From: an uncultured Chlorobiaceae bacterium
GTDB lineage: Bacteria > Bacteroidota > Chlorobiia > Chlorobiales > Chlorobiaceae
Assembly (NCBI GenBank): GCA_903942355.1
Contig: CAJAOR010000207.1
Span: forward strand, 1-33,808
Direction: 5' to 3'
DNA: 33,808 nucleotides
Part shown: positions 17,713 through 26,311 of the stretch, one piece after another
Numbering within the stretch: position 1 is the stretch's first letter
Layout of the letters: every line of letters begins with the position of its first letter
The notes under the pieces: model-generated
Seen by the model: the letters and a program-made list of their open reading frames with translations, nothing else
Told to the model about the DNA's origin: nothing
Database searches by the model: none
Program-made: the position numbers and the translations under genes

Positions 17713-18117
17713 TGAATTTTTAGCTGCATTGCCAATGTATCAACGTCCACACTGCTCTATGATTGCAAGAAAAAAGCCAGAAGAGAAGCTCTACGTTCAG
17801 TGTGACAAGATCAGCCTCCCCAAGAGGGAAGGCATCAGGCTTGAGAAGTGCCTTTTTTGGTTAATCACAATCCCGCATCATCATGCCGCTTTCAGGCCAA
17901 ATGAGTGTAAGAACAGGCATACCTTTTCAATGAAGTCCAAGCAGTTATCCGCCATCTTGATCGGTGGTATTCGAAAGCCGATTTTAATGGCGTCAATATG
18001 TCTATTTGTAAGACAATATCTAATCAACTCCCCCGAAGCATAGCGACCGGGTATGAGTTCATTTTTCAACCATTCATTCATGAAGCGGAGCTTCGGGGAA
18101 TTCAACCCAGAGATTAA
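17702..18117 (+). pseudogene. Frameshifted gene of unknown function, downstream partner of the HNH gene
   Basis: The first frame starts MDFDEFLAALPMYQRPHCSM and continues to about residue 70 (AAFRPNECKN). After about 17915 the protein-like reading moves to another frame: QAYLFNEVQAVIRHLDRWYS and so on to RGIQPRD and a TAA at 18115-18117. The track's single-frame ORF (17702-18043) therefore seems to follow the wrong frame after the break. The rebuilt product would be about 137 residues; no family is recognised. Its ATG overlaps the ancestral HNH stop, so the two were probably one operon. A sequencing error could mimic the break. Confidence 0.5.
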
Positions 18118-18181
18118 ATGGGACTCAGAACTGCACGGTATTGCTGCTTTAGTGTCTGGGGAATTATTACCTGATATGACA

Positions 18182-20185
18182 CTATATTCCCAGCTTCTGA
18201 AAAAAAACTTTGTTGCGCATCTTTGCATCCTTCAGAACTTTGTCCCAGCTAATGACTTCAAGATACAAATTGATATTATCCCTCCATTGAAACCACCCCG
18301 AACGGTCAGGCATTGGTTTGAAGTCTTTTTCACGTTCAAGCCATGCTTCGACTTTTGAAGTCAAATCACAAACCACATATCCATAGAACGGGGTGTTATC
18401 CATAACTTGAATCTTGCGTCCTTCGGGCGTTTTATACTTGCCGTCTCTGATGTTGTTGACGTAACGCACAATCTGTTGAACAGGATCTTCCTGCGAAGAT
18501 GGGTTTACAAAATCATCTCGTTGTGGCTTCTTGAACTCAAAGATTGTGATAGGATTACTCGCTTCATTGTCCTCACGAAAAAGAACTCGCTTATTGTAGG
18601 CAATAAGGTCTGGGCGATCTGTTTTCTTTCCATCCAGAGGGATATCGGATGAGACATACGAGCAGAAATTCATTCGTTCATCAATTATCCAAAGATGATG
18701 ATCGTTAAAGGAGGTGATTTCTGTGTCGCCCTTTCGCGGGAAGATAATATCGTGTACTCTGCCCTCTGCTGAATAAGTGCCGGTATCATCAATCTCAAGA
18801 CTTTTGCCAAAAATATCCAGTATTTTACGCCGAAGTGCAATGTAGTGGATCAAGTCGTTTCTGCTCGTATCAGAGATTTTACTAACAATCGCAAGGATAC
18901 TATCCTGTAATTTCTCGAATTTGCTTTCCGCCAGCAATTTTTTAACATCATTTTTGATTTCGATTTCTTGCGCAAACTTTTCTTTCTGAAGCCGAATTTC
19001 AATTTCCTCATTTGATGGGTTATATGGCATCCCACTCAGATCAATCTTACTGAGGATATTCTTGTGCCATGGAGCTTCTTCGTCAACATAGCACTGCACG
19101 CGCTCTTTTTTCTTTTCCTGTCTAAAGGTGATATCAGGGCCAATAGCTTCTTTGGCTGCAGTTGCGGCTTCGCGCTCTATCTCAGTTTGGGATATTCCAA
19201 GAATAAGATCCATTTCAATTTGGAACTCGAATCCTCCTCGCTCCAATGATACATTCCGGTCGAGGTAAGCACTAAATACATAAGCTTTTATAATATAGTT
19301 GCGCTCGCGATCAATCTCGCCAGTTCCATCCTTATCATAAAATTCATCTTCAAACTCTGGGATGTATTTGTGAATCGGATTTCCCGAGACTTCCCGTTTG
19401 TGAGCAACAAGGCTGATCCGACTCTTTTGATTCTTCGGAGCATAGAGTTTGAAAATCCGGACGTGAAACTCTTCCTCAGTATCCGTGGCATGTAGTTTAA
19501 ATATTTTTTTATCAACTACTATTTCCTGTATTACGGCAGCAAGCTCATTGTTGATAAAATCATTTAGTCGGATCATGCCGCTCCCATCCTTTTCCGAAAG
19601 GACAATCTCTGGGCAAATGTAATCCTCTGTAATGAAGTATGGGAGCAGCCGCTCGAACAGATTTCGTGCTATCGTCGAGAGTTTCTTGTCGAAGAAACGG
19701 CCTTTTTTCAAGATAGATAAGGTCACTACGGTACCAGATTCCTGCTGTACACTTGCCTCAACCTTTTCGTTAACGATAATGTCGTTGTCCTTACCCATAG
19801 AGAAACAACGGAGCTTGAGTATGCTACCATCGCAGTAGACACTCCTGACATGAAGATCCTCAAAGTATTTGAGGCAGGTAAAACGGCCAAAGCCTTTACC
19901 GCCTTCATCGATCTTAAGGTCGGTATAGAGGGTGTCAAACGAGTTACAATTCTCATCCGTAAAGCCTATTCCGTTATCCTGTATTTCAAAGCTGCAAACA
20001 TCAGGAAGACTATTATCGAGTTTGATCTGATGGCTTCTTATTGCACGGATAGAGACTTTTCCTTGCATCCTGCTGGCAGCGTCAATTGCCTGAATGGCGT
20101 TAACGGTCATCTCAACAACAGGCGTGTACACTGTGGTATTAGCCCGGATGTTCTCTACCGCTCTTTTGATGTTGACGTTGCTCAT
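18182..20185 (-). CDS. GHKL (HSP90-like) ATPase with C-terminal PD-(D/E)XK-like nuclease
   Basis: A 667-residue protein with an N-terminal GHKL ATPase fold: the N box with Glu25 and Asn29 (VVEMTVNAIQAID), the G1 box DNGIGF (70-75) and the G2 box GGKGFGRFTCLK (95-106). A middle transducer-like part and a Glu/Lys-rich helical stretch (about 385-440) follow. Near the C-terminus PDLIAYNKRV and ITIFEFKKPQRD (Asp about 526, Glu-x-Lys about 549-551) form a PD-(D/E)XK-like nuclease signature. ATP-driven conformational change coupled to DNA cutting would be a natural defence mechanism; this is inference. It lies 98 bp downstream of the restriction-modification operon on the same strand and converges on the frameshifted HNH partner gene. 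I cannot match it to a named system. Confidence 0.8.
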   Translation of the reverse strand: MSNVNIKRAVENIRANTTVYTPVVEMTVNAIQAIDAASRMQGKVSIRAIRSHQIKLDNSLPDVCSFEIQDNGIGFTDENCNSFDTLYTDLKIDEGGKGFGRFTCLKYFEDLHVRSVYCDGSILKLRCFSMGKDNDIIVNEKVEASVQQESGTVVTLSILKKGRFFDKKLSTIARNLFERLLPYFITEDYICPEIVLSEKDGSGMIRLNDFINNELAAVIQEIVVDKKIFKLHATDTEEEFHVRIFKLYAPKNQKSRISLVAHKREVSGNPIHKYIPEFEDEFYDKDGTGEIDRERNYIIKAYVFSAYLDRNVSLERGGFEFQIEMDLILGISQTEIEREAATAAKEAIGPDITFRQEKKKERVQCYVDEEAPWHKNILSKIDLSGMPYNPSNEEIEIRLQKEKFAQEIEIKNDVKKLLAESKFEKLQDSILAIVSKISDTSRNDLIHYIALRRKILDIFGKSLEIDDTGTYSAEGRVHDIIFPRKGDTEITSFNDHHLWIIDERMNFCSYVSSDIPLDGKKTDRPDLIAYNKRVLFREDNEASNPITIFEFKKPQRDDFVNPSSQEDPVQQIVRYVNNIRDGKYKTPEGRKIQVMDNTPFYGYVVCDLTSKVEAWLEREKDFKPMPDRSGWFQWRDNINLYLEVISWDKVLKDAKMRNKVFFQKLGI

Positions 20186-20283
20186 CGCTAGAATAATCTA
20201 TCGTTATTAAATAATATGACGCTGCTTCGAATCCTCGTAACTATATTATATAATTAATATTTATGAAGTGTTTTAAATAACGA

Positions 20284-23200
20284 TTATTCTGGTATTGGTA
20301 CCGCACGAACAATCGCCAGATCGTTTTCTGAAAGCGAGAAAAGTGCGGAAACACGGGCCTCGATCTGTTCTTTCAGATTAGCTGCGTTACGCATGAAGAC
20401 TGTACGCTGATGAGGTGTTCGAGCTGAGTTCGCAGCATTATTGGCAGCAAAGATCTTTTCCACCAAATTTCCTATAGAAATTTGTTCGTCATCAGATGCT
20501 ACCGGGATTGGAAGATGTTCAATATACTGTTTCCCATGTGAGTAATAACCGCCACGAAATGGACTCGTATTTATACGAACAAAGGCTTCGCTTAATGGAT
20601 GATTTAATACTGCAAGCAGATAGAAATTGCTGAAATTGGCTCCGGGTTTCGACCTGATCATGTAATAGGGGCCATTACCCCCGCCTGTCACCATGATATT
20701 GGCGTCATCATATGCATAGCGCGCTTCGCGAGAGAGAATCGGCAAGATAATCTTTGGCGTAGAAAATTTTGTTAAGCTTTGCGACCGGCCAAACTGATAA
20801 AATTGCCTCTCGGAGACAATCCCGCCTTGAATATTACGGCGTGCTAGTTCCTCCTGACGAGCGCAAAGATATGCCCAGCAACCCGGATAGTTCCGAGCCA
20901 TCGTCTCTGGTTGAATCAACCGGTATGAGTTATGAATGCCATCGCTAATCAATTCATAGGGGAAAATCATCCAGGCATTTGCCTGCGGCCGGGCATAGTT
21001 TAACATTTGGACATCGAGCAAACAGGGACGAAGAAGCGCACGCTCAATTGGCCAATTTCTATTGTTCCAAGAAAGTGAAACTGTGGACAAGTTTTCTTCA
21101 ATACCTGTAAAAATATATATCTTATCCGCACTGGTTTGTACACCAACGAATATTTCAGCAACTTGGCCGAGTTCATCAGGGCACGTTACACGAACACGCC
21201 CGAATAGTTCATTGGTATCTGCATCGGCAAACTGCCAAGTATCTTCCCCAAATCTATTTGCCAATACATTTAAAACTTGACCTGGTGTACCATAACGCCA
21301 AGTTTCAAGTTTTTTCACCCGCTCGACTCGAACGGAGTCTTGACCATGGCGATCTAATACGAGAATACAAGTATAATTTGTAACCTGTAGACCAAAAACT
21401 TGCTGAATACCAAAATGCACGATTTCCTCCAAAAACTTATCCGCCACAATAAGTCTCCGGAGGGCACGCCCAGCTTGGATCGTCATGAATTTATGCGGAA
21501 TTATTACCCCCAGCCTGCCGCCAGTTCTGAGTAATGTCAGTGCTCGTTCAATAAAGAGAGCATATTTATCAAAATTATCTTGCCGTGCAGTCAAATATGG
21601 GGATTGTTGGCTCTTGTAGAATTTCACCTCCTCTGGTGAATACTCCATCATATTTTGAATCCGTATATAAGGTGGATTACCAACAATCACATGAAAACCA
21701 CCCTCCTCCATTTCAATAGGAAACGCATTCCTCCATGTAAATGGATTAATCTTTTCCTGTAACTGAGGAGGCAAAGTACCACATGAGAATGTCCATTCAG
21801 ACTGACAGACTAAGCTATTTCCTGCAAAGATAACATTATCAAGTGATGGTAGCACGGGAATACCGTCTGTGGCCACAAAGTCTTGTAACCCAGTCGCAGT
21901 CTCATTTTCAATAAGTTTAAGCAAAAGGCTAAAACGCGCAACGTCGGTAGCATTGGGATCAATATCAACACCACGAATATGTTTTTGCAGAATCCGCCGC
22001 TTTTCTGCAAAAGTAAGATTCCATTTGCCAGCGGTTCCCTCGTAGATTGTCCGACCAATATGGTTTTCGGAATTATCAGAAAGATACCATGTTAAGTAAT
22101 GATTCAGGATAGCTTCATAAACCGACAGAAGAAACACGCCGGAACCACAACATATATCCGCAACGGTGAACCCGTTCAAATCAACTGGACTTTTGCCGGA
22201 TAAAGATGGCTCCAAAGTGCGCTCAACAATAGCATCGACTATGTAACGAGGAGTTGGCACTACCCCTCCACTATCGCGCAGCTCTGGCTTGTAGATAATT
22301 TCAACTGCACCATCAACAACAGAAATTACCTCACCAAGAAACTGCTCATAAATTTTACCAAGCACTTCAGTCTCAACTACTGAAAATGTATAGGGGCTTT
22401 TGGGGTAATATAGTTCGATGATGATTTCTTGCAGAACGTTGTCACTGATTCGGACTCCTAATGGATCATCATCAATCAAATGAAAAAGTCCGGAATCATA
22501 AAACTCATCTGCCCGACGGAGTTGAGCAATAAGTGCATTGAAGGTATTACTAGCGGGTAAGTTCTTCAGTGTTTCATAACGCTCAATGTCTCGATCTTCG
22601 CAGATGCGCAAAAAAACAATCCGCAACAGAAAAAGTTGAACCACGTAGGTAAGTTCTGTTGGTCCAAGACCCGGAGTATTTGCAAAAATATCCGCAGCTA
22701 ATCGCTCCCGCCATGATCTCACTTGACCAAGAAAGAAACCATCAAATTGTTCAGTCCCTTGCCGTGAAGGGTTATTAGCAAATCGAGCATCAAAGTCACC
22801 GGAATAGACTGCTTGACGTGATAGCATAGCCCAAAGTTCCTCAAAACGCTCAGGGAACTCCTTATATGGGACTAAAAGTATCCGAGCTACATGCACTTCA
22901 TCAGAGCCGGTAGGCTTAGGTAAACAGTCGTATATGGCCAATTGATAAAAATTGGTCAGAACCACTATCGGTAAATTTGCTGAGTACCCATAGCGTCTTG
23001 CCTGAAATGCGGCTTCACGGTTTTTGCCAATACGAACATGAGGCTTTTTTGCCTCAACGAAGAACTTCCGCTGTCGCGCTAAGCGTAATTCGTAATCCGG
23101 CTTTTTTGAAATAGGCTCTTCGTCAACATCGACAGTAGCTTCTTCGATAACTTCGCGTAAAGCGAGAGCATAATTATTTCTATTGTAAACATCCCAGCCG

Positions 23201-23349
23201 AATGCTTCAAGTAGCGGTGTAATAAAGTCTGTACGGGCTTGAGTTTCGTTGTAGACTGATCGCAAATAATCTGCTTCATGATTCTGAAATTTCCGGACCA
23301 GCTCTGTAACGTGTTCTAGTGCGGTGGCTTTGATGCGCTCTTCTGTCAT
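20284..23349 (-). CDS. Type IIG-like restriction-modification enzyme (Eco57I/TaqI-class methyltransferase with N-terminal nuclease)
   Basis: A 1021-residue fused enzyme. The N-terminal nuclease has KKPDYELRL (Asp85) and FFVEAKKPH (Glu99-Ala-Lys101), the PD-(D/E)XK pattern, preceded by LLEAFGWDVYN as is common in type IIG enzymes. A helical segment at about 200-330 leads to the SAM-binding motif I VADICCGSGVFLL (about 395-407) and the catalytic GNPPYIRIQN (about 557-566), which specify N6-adenine methylation. The C-terminal ~350 residues look like a TaqI-type target-recognition domain, including GGGNGPYYMI. Its ATG overlaps the stop of the upstream methyltransferase (23346-23349). Such enzymes usually both cut and methylate one asymmetric site; the recognition sequence is unknown. 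Confidence 0.92.
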   Translation of the reverse strand: MTEERIKATALEHVTELVRKFQNHEADYLRSVYNETQARTDFITPLLEAFGWDVYNRNNYALALREVIEEATVDVDEEPISKKPDYELRLARQRKFFVEAKKPHVRIGKNREAAFQARRYGYSANLPIVVLTNFYQLAIYDCLPKPTGSDEVHVARILLVPYKEFPERFEELWAMLSRQAVYSGDFDARFANNPSRQGTEQFDGFFLGQVRSWRERLAADIFANTPGLGPTELTYVVQLFLLRIVFLRICEDRDIERYETLKNLPASNTFNALIAQLRRADEFYDSGLFHLIDDDPLGVRISDNVLQEIIIELYYPKSPYTFSVVETEVLGKIYEQFLGEVISVVDGAVEIIYKPELRDSGGVVPTPRYIVDAIVERTLEPSLSGKSPVDLNGFTVADICCGSGVFLLSVYEAILNHYLTWYLSDNSENHIGRTIYEGTAGKWNLTFAEKRRILQKHIRGVDIDPNATDVARFSLLLKLIENETATGLQDFVATDGIPVLPSLDNVIFAGNSLVCQSEWTFSCGTLPPQLQEKINPFTWRNAFPIEMEEGGFHVIVGNPPYIRIQNMMEYSPEEVKFYKSQQSPYLTARQDNFDKYALFIERALTLLRTGGRLGVIIPHKFMTIQAGRALRRLIVADKFLEEIVHFGIQQVFGLQVTNYTCILVLDRHGQDSVRVERVKKLETWRYGTPGQVLNVLANRFGEDTWQFADADTNELFGRVRVTCPDELGQVAEIFVGVQTSADKIYIFTGIEENLSTVSLSWNNRNWPIERALLRPCLLDVQMLNYARPQANAWMIFPYELISDGIHNSYRLIQPETMARNYPGCWAYLCARQEELARRNIQGGIVSERQFYQFGRSQSLTKFSTPKIILPILSREARYAYDDANIMVTGGGNGPYYMIRSKPGANFSNFYLLAVLNHPLSEAFVRINTSPFRGGYYSHGKQYIEHLPIPVASDDEQISIGNLVEKIFAANNAANSARTPHQRTVFMRNAANLKEQIEARVSALFSLSENDLAIVRAVPIPE

Positions 23350-25061
23350 ACATTAGAACTTATAGGGGTTTTCCTACCTCTTCGCTTCCTGGCCATACGA
23401 CGATCTCGCATCTTTATCCAGATATCACGCAATGAATTACATTCGACCTCGGACAGCCCCATGTGCCCTCTCAACACAATCCGCGCGTTCTCTTCAAGTA
23501 CATCATCAAGTCGCCCAGAACGAATGAGATGATCGGACTCTTCTAAGGCCATAGCACCATTTAGATTTGCTGGCATCAATAAGCGCTCAGCTTCTTTCGG
23601 TTCGAGTTCTAGAACACCACCGCCATAGCTACGACCTTCGATTTCAGCAGAAGCTGCCGTCATCCAAGTATAGGTATTAGCAATGACCTGTTCTGGCTTA
23701 CCTATCTTACAGGTCATACGGTGAATTGTATCGGTGGATGTCGCGTTGGCTTGATTTAAAACCATACGAGGAAAATCATAAATCTGCCGGAATACAAAAC
23801 CATCAGGCGCCCAGACAGATGGGACTGAATACCATGGTTCGCGTATAGAACATTTATACCCATTATTTACGAGATTATATTCACCAAAGCGAATATAACT
23901 CAACAATGCATCATTGAGCTTGCCGTTCTGAGTGGGAGTAATATGGAGAAGATGTACACGATCATCAGCAGCAGAAAGGTTTTTCCAATCAATGCAACCG
24001 ATCTGCACCCCTTTTAAATGGGTAGAACGAGATACCAATGGAATCGTATAGCCCTCAAGTCCTAGCTGAACAACTTGAGAGCTTGTGAGAACAAAATATT
24101 CGTTTTTTCCGGTTACAACTCCAACATTCACGCTAGCATATTTCGATAAATTTGCGGTTGAAGATGAGTCGCGCAGCTCTCGCATAAATGCGATTTCGGA
24201 TCCAGAGAGAAAGTATTTCAACCATTTTTCGTTATCGTGGCGGATAATCTTCGGCTGTGCATCGGCCAACACTAATTCAGGTATGAAATTTGTAATCTGA
24301 GCAACTGTCCCCACTTCTGTCATTGTCACCCTACAGGTATTCGCCTCTGTTGCTTGAGGAAGTGCTCCGTCAGCTAGTAATAGAACCACTTCTTGTTCAG
24401 CATTTTTAAAGAATAGTTCATTGCATGCGACGATATCGATTCGCTTAAAGCGGTCAGTCAAGAATGAACGCAGTTGTGCCGCATAGCTAACTTGCAAAAG
24501 CTCTGCAGGAAGCACCAGCGCTAGACGGCCCCCGGTTCGCAAACTAGCGACGGCTGCAACCACAAACGGAACCCAAATATTGGTTAGCCGATTGGGGCTA
24601 AGGCCCAATTTAACCATGATTTCCATTGCTAGACTACGATGTGGCTCAGGAAAACTCTGGTAACGAATGAATGGTGGATTTCCAATAACGACATCATAAG
24701 CTGGTTGTGGATTTTGTATCCACCAGCTAAAGAAATCACTTGTCGTCACTACTTCGGAATTATATATCCCAAGTTTCTCGTGCAGTCTTGTGCGGGCACG
24801 ATCCGCTTCTTCTGCATTGATCTCAATACCTTTTAGGCTGTGTGAGATTGCCTGAAAACTTGACCCAAGGTTAATAAACCTATCCATTGCCGCTTCCAGA
24901 AAAACACCATCCCCGCAACTAGGCTCTAAAACTCTATTATCTTGTGACCGGATGGCCCACTGGCAAAGCCAGGATGCAAGATCAATGGGAGTATAGTAAC
25001 CTCCACGTAGTTTATCTAGGCTACCAGCTGTAAACCGATTATTTTGAAGTTGATTTCCCAT
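23346..25061 (-). CDS. N6-adenine DNA methyltransferase (Eco57I/TaqI class)
   Basis: A 571-residue methyltransferase with SAM motif I VLEPSCGDGVFLEAAM (residues 44-59) and catalytic GNPPFIRYQSF (127-137). It has no nuclease motif. The opening KLRGGYYTPIDLASWLCQWA is the usual N-terminal helix-and-YYTP element of this class. The C-terminal half probably holds the target-recognition domain. It ends with a basic tail (RRMARKRRGRK). The gene is coupled to the fused RM enzyme by a 4-bp overlap. It may methylate the second strand of an asymmetric site or protect the host before the fused enzyme is made. It begins with a 1-bp TAATG overlap to a small upstream ORF. Confidence 0.92.
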   Translation of the reverse strand: MGNQLQNNRFTAGSLDKLRGGYYTPIDLASWLCQWAIRSQDNRVLEPSCGDGVFLEAAMDRFINLGSSFQAISHSLKGIEINAEEADRARTRLHEKLGIYNSEVVTTSDFFSWWIQNPQPAYDVVIGNPPFIRYQSFPEPHRSLAMEIMVKLGLSPNRLTNIWVPFVVAAVASLRTGGRLALVLPAELLQVSYAAQLRSFLTDRFKRIDIVACNELFFKNAEQEVVLLLADGALPQATEANTCRVTMTEVGTVAQITNFIPELVLADAQPKIIRHDNEKWLKYFLSGSEIAFMRELRDSSSTANLSKYASVNVGVVTGKNEYFVLTSSQVVQLGLEGYTIPLVSRSTHLKGVQIGCIDWKNLSAADDRVHLLHITPTQNGKLNDALLSYIRFGEYNLVNNGYKCSIREPWYSVPSVWAPDGFVFRQIYDFPRMVLNQANATSTDTIHRMTCKIGKPEQVIANTYTWMTAASAEIEGRSYGGGVLELEPKEAERLLMPANLNGAMALEESDHLIRSGRLDDVLEENARIVLRGHMGLSEVECNSLRDIWIKMRDRRMARKRRGRKTPISSNV

Positions 25062-25264
25062 TATGTCATAGCTCCTACCGTAAGAATCATAAGCAAATCG
25101 TGAAAATGAGCGAGAAAGTACATAAGATTAAGCTCAATGAGCCTAACTAAATCAAAAGCAGAACAACTATTGTCTTTATGCAAGAGCTCATAAATCTGCT
25201 GAATACCTTGGTTAAGCTGAAATATACGAGAATATCTCGGCGATCTATAACTGCTATTTTTCAC
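25061..25264 (-). CDS. Possible small leader protein of the RM operon, 67 aa
   Basis: A 67-residue ORF starting at GTG, whose TAA stop shares one base with the methyltransferase ATG. It is basic at the start (MKNSSYRSPRYSRIF) and hydrophobic in the second half (LMYFLAHFHDLLMILTVGAM). The position suggests a coupled leader or a controller, but no helix-turn-helix is evident. A stop lies a few codons before the GTG in the same frame. Its 5' part lies opposite an open frame leading into the umuD fragment, so chance cannot be ruled out. Confidence 0.4.
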   Translation of the reverse strand: MKNSSYRSPRYSRIFQLNQGIQQIYELLHKDNSCSAFDLVRLIELNLMYFLAHFHDLLMILTVGAMT

Positions 25265-25290
25265 AAACTCAAGCAGTTGCTACTCCACTC

Positions 25291-25446
25291 TGGGCCTTCT
25301 ATCCCGTAGACTTAACCCCAACGCTTGAGTTGCACCTTGCAGCAACAGAAGTCTCTGAAGGTTTCCTTTCTCCTGCCAACGGCGATCACGAAATAACTCT
25401 TGATCACAATAAAACGCTCATCAAACACCCAACAGCTACCTTTTAA
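25291..25446 (+). pseudogene. umuD: umuD gene fragment
   Basis: One frame reads FYPVDLTPTLELHLAATEVS, then EGFLSPANGDHEITLDHNKT and LIKHPTATF before a TAA. This aligns with residues ~14-62 of the intact UmuD at 26312 (FFTPDFSTLLELPLAG, GFPSPAEEYVEIALDLNKEL, IKHPASTF). The copy lacks a clear start and the whole catalytic half, so it is inactive. It is too diverged to be a very recent duplicate. It lies between the RM operon and the SRAP gene. Confidence 0.75.
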
Positions 25447-25467
25447 GCACAACCAAAATCTGGGCTA

Positions 25468-26148
25468 TTACTCAATATTCTCTATACAGTTGCTGCCCTG
25501 ATAGCGGGCATTGTTGACCTGTGTTGATACAGGATACATATCCAGAATGCCATTATCAGCGGGAGCCAGCATCTTCGAAAGATTTACCGGATCAGCTTCA
25601 AGCCACGTTTTCCAGTTTTCGGGTTCGAGAATTACTGGCATTCGGTCATGGAGAGTTGCAATCTGCTCATTTGCCGCAGTGGTGATAATGGTGCATGTAG
25701 TGATTTCGGGCTCTTCGGTATTCTTTGGCTTCCAGGTGTCCCACAGTCCGGCAAATGCCATGAGCAAGCCATCCGCCCGGTGGATGTACCAGGGTTGCTT
25801 CTTTGCACCGTCGATGCGCCTCCACTCATAAAAGCCGCTTGCTGGAATCAGGCAGTGGTTCCGCCCAACCAGATGCCGGTAATAGGGTTTCGAGACCAAT
25901 GATTCAGCCCGTGCGTTGATTGGCCTGATTTTGGGAAGTTCTTTGGCCCAATGGGGAATCAGCCCCCATCGTGCTGAGGTGATCTGATAAGGCTTATGGC
26001 TGGCCTGCAGGATGATAATATCCGTTTCCGGAGGGATGTTGTAACGATTCGTCTGGGGGTAATCCTGATTCTCTTCAAACGGAAGCTCCAGTTGGCGAAG
26101 AAGATCAAGAAAATATTTCAGTTCGTAAAACCCGAATCGTCCGCACAT
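25468..26148 (-). CDS. SOS-response-associated SRAP peptidase (YedK/HMCES family)
   Basis: A 226-residue SRAP-domain protein. YedK/HMCES proteins form a covalent DNA-protein crosslink with abasic sites in single-stranded DNA through Cys2, shielding them until repair. The start is fixed by MCGRFG, whose Cys2 must be exposed after Met removal. The long ORF in the track extends 113 codons too far upstream. Further family blocks are NRYNIPPETD, ARWGLIPHWAK, INARAESL, CLIPASGFYEW (catalytic Glu) and LHDRMPVIL (active-site His). The gene is divergent from umuDC, with a 163-bp shared intergenic region, consistent with joint DNA-damage induction. Confidence 0.95.
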   Translation of the reverse strand: MCGRFGFYELKYFLDLLRQLELPFEENQDYPQTNRYNIPPETDIIILQASHKPYQITSARWGLIPHWAKELPKIRPINARAESLVSKPYYRHLVGRNHCLIPASGFYEWRRIDGAKKQPWYIHRADGLLMAFAGLWDTWKPKNTEEPEITTCTIITTAANEQIATLHDRMPVILEPENWKTWLEADPVNLSKMLAPADNGILDMYPVSTQVNNARYQGSNCIENIE

Positions 26149-26275
26149 ATTTTCCCCTCTTATTTCCGTTGACAAATATTCATGCTCATCACACTCTCTG
26201 TGCAGTAATATAGAACTACGACGAGGTATATGGAATGGCGGCCGCTCTTTTAACCAACTTCCCTTTTCGTCTTCA

Positions 26276-26287
26276 GAATGTATATTC
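26276..26287. promoter_or_regulatory. Candidate SOS operator in the divergent SRAP/umuD region
   Basis: GAATGTATATTC, with GAAT and ATTC as inverted arms 4 bp apart, lies 24 bp before the umuD ATG. The spacing resembles the GAAC-N4-GTTC LexA type, but the LexA motif of this host is not known to me, so this is only a candidate. Confidence 0.3.
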
Positions 26288-26311
26288 CGGTAATGAAAAC
26301 ATGGAAAAACG

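Noticed and set aside
18053-18358. 101-aa plus-strand ORF
   Set aside because: Its second half is antisense to the GHKL-nuclease gene, and the first half competes with a more protein-like frame of the frameshifted gene.
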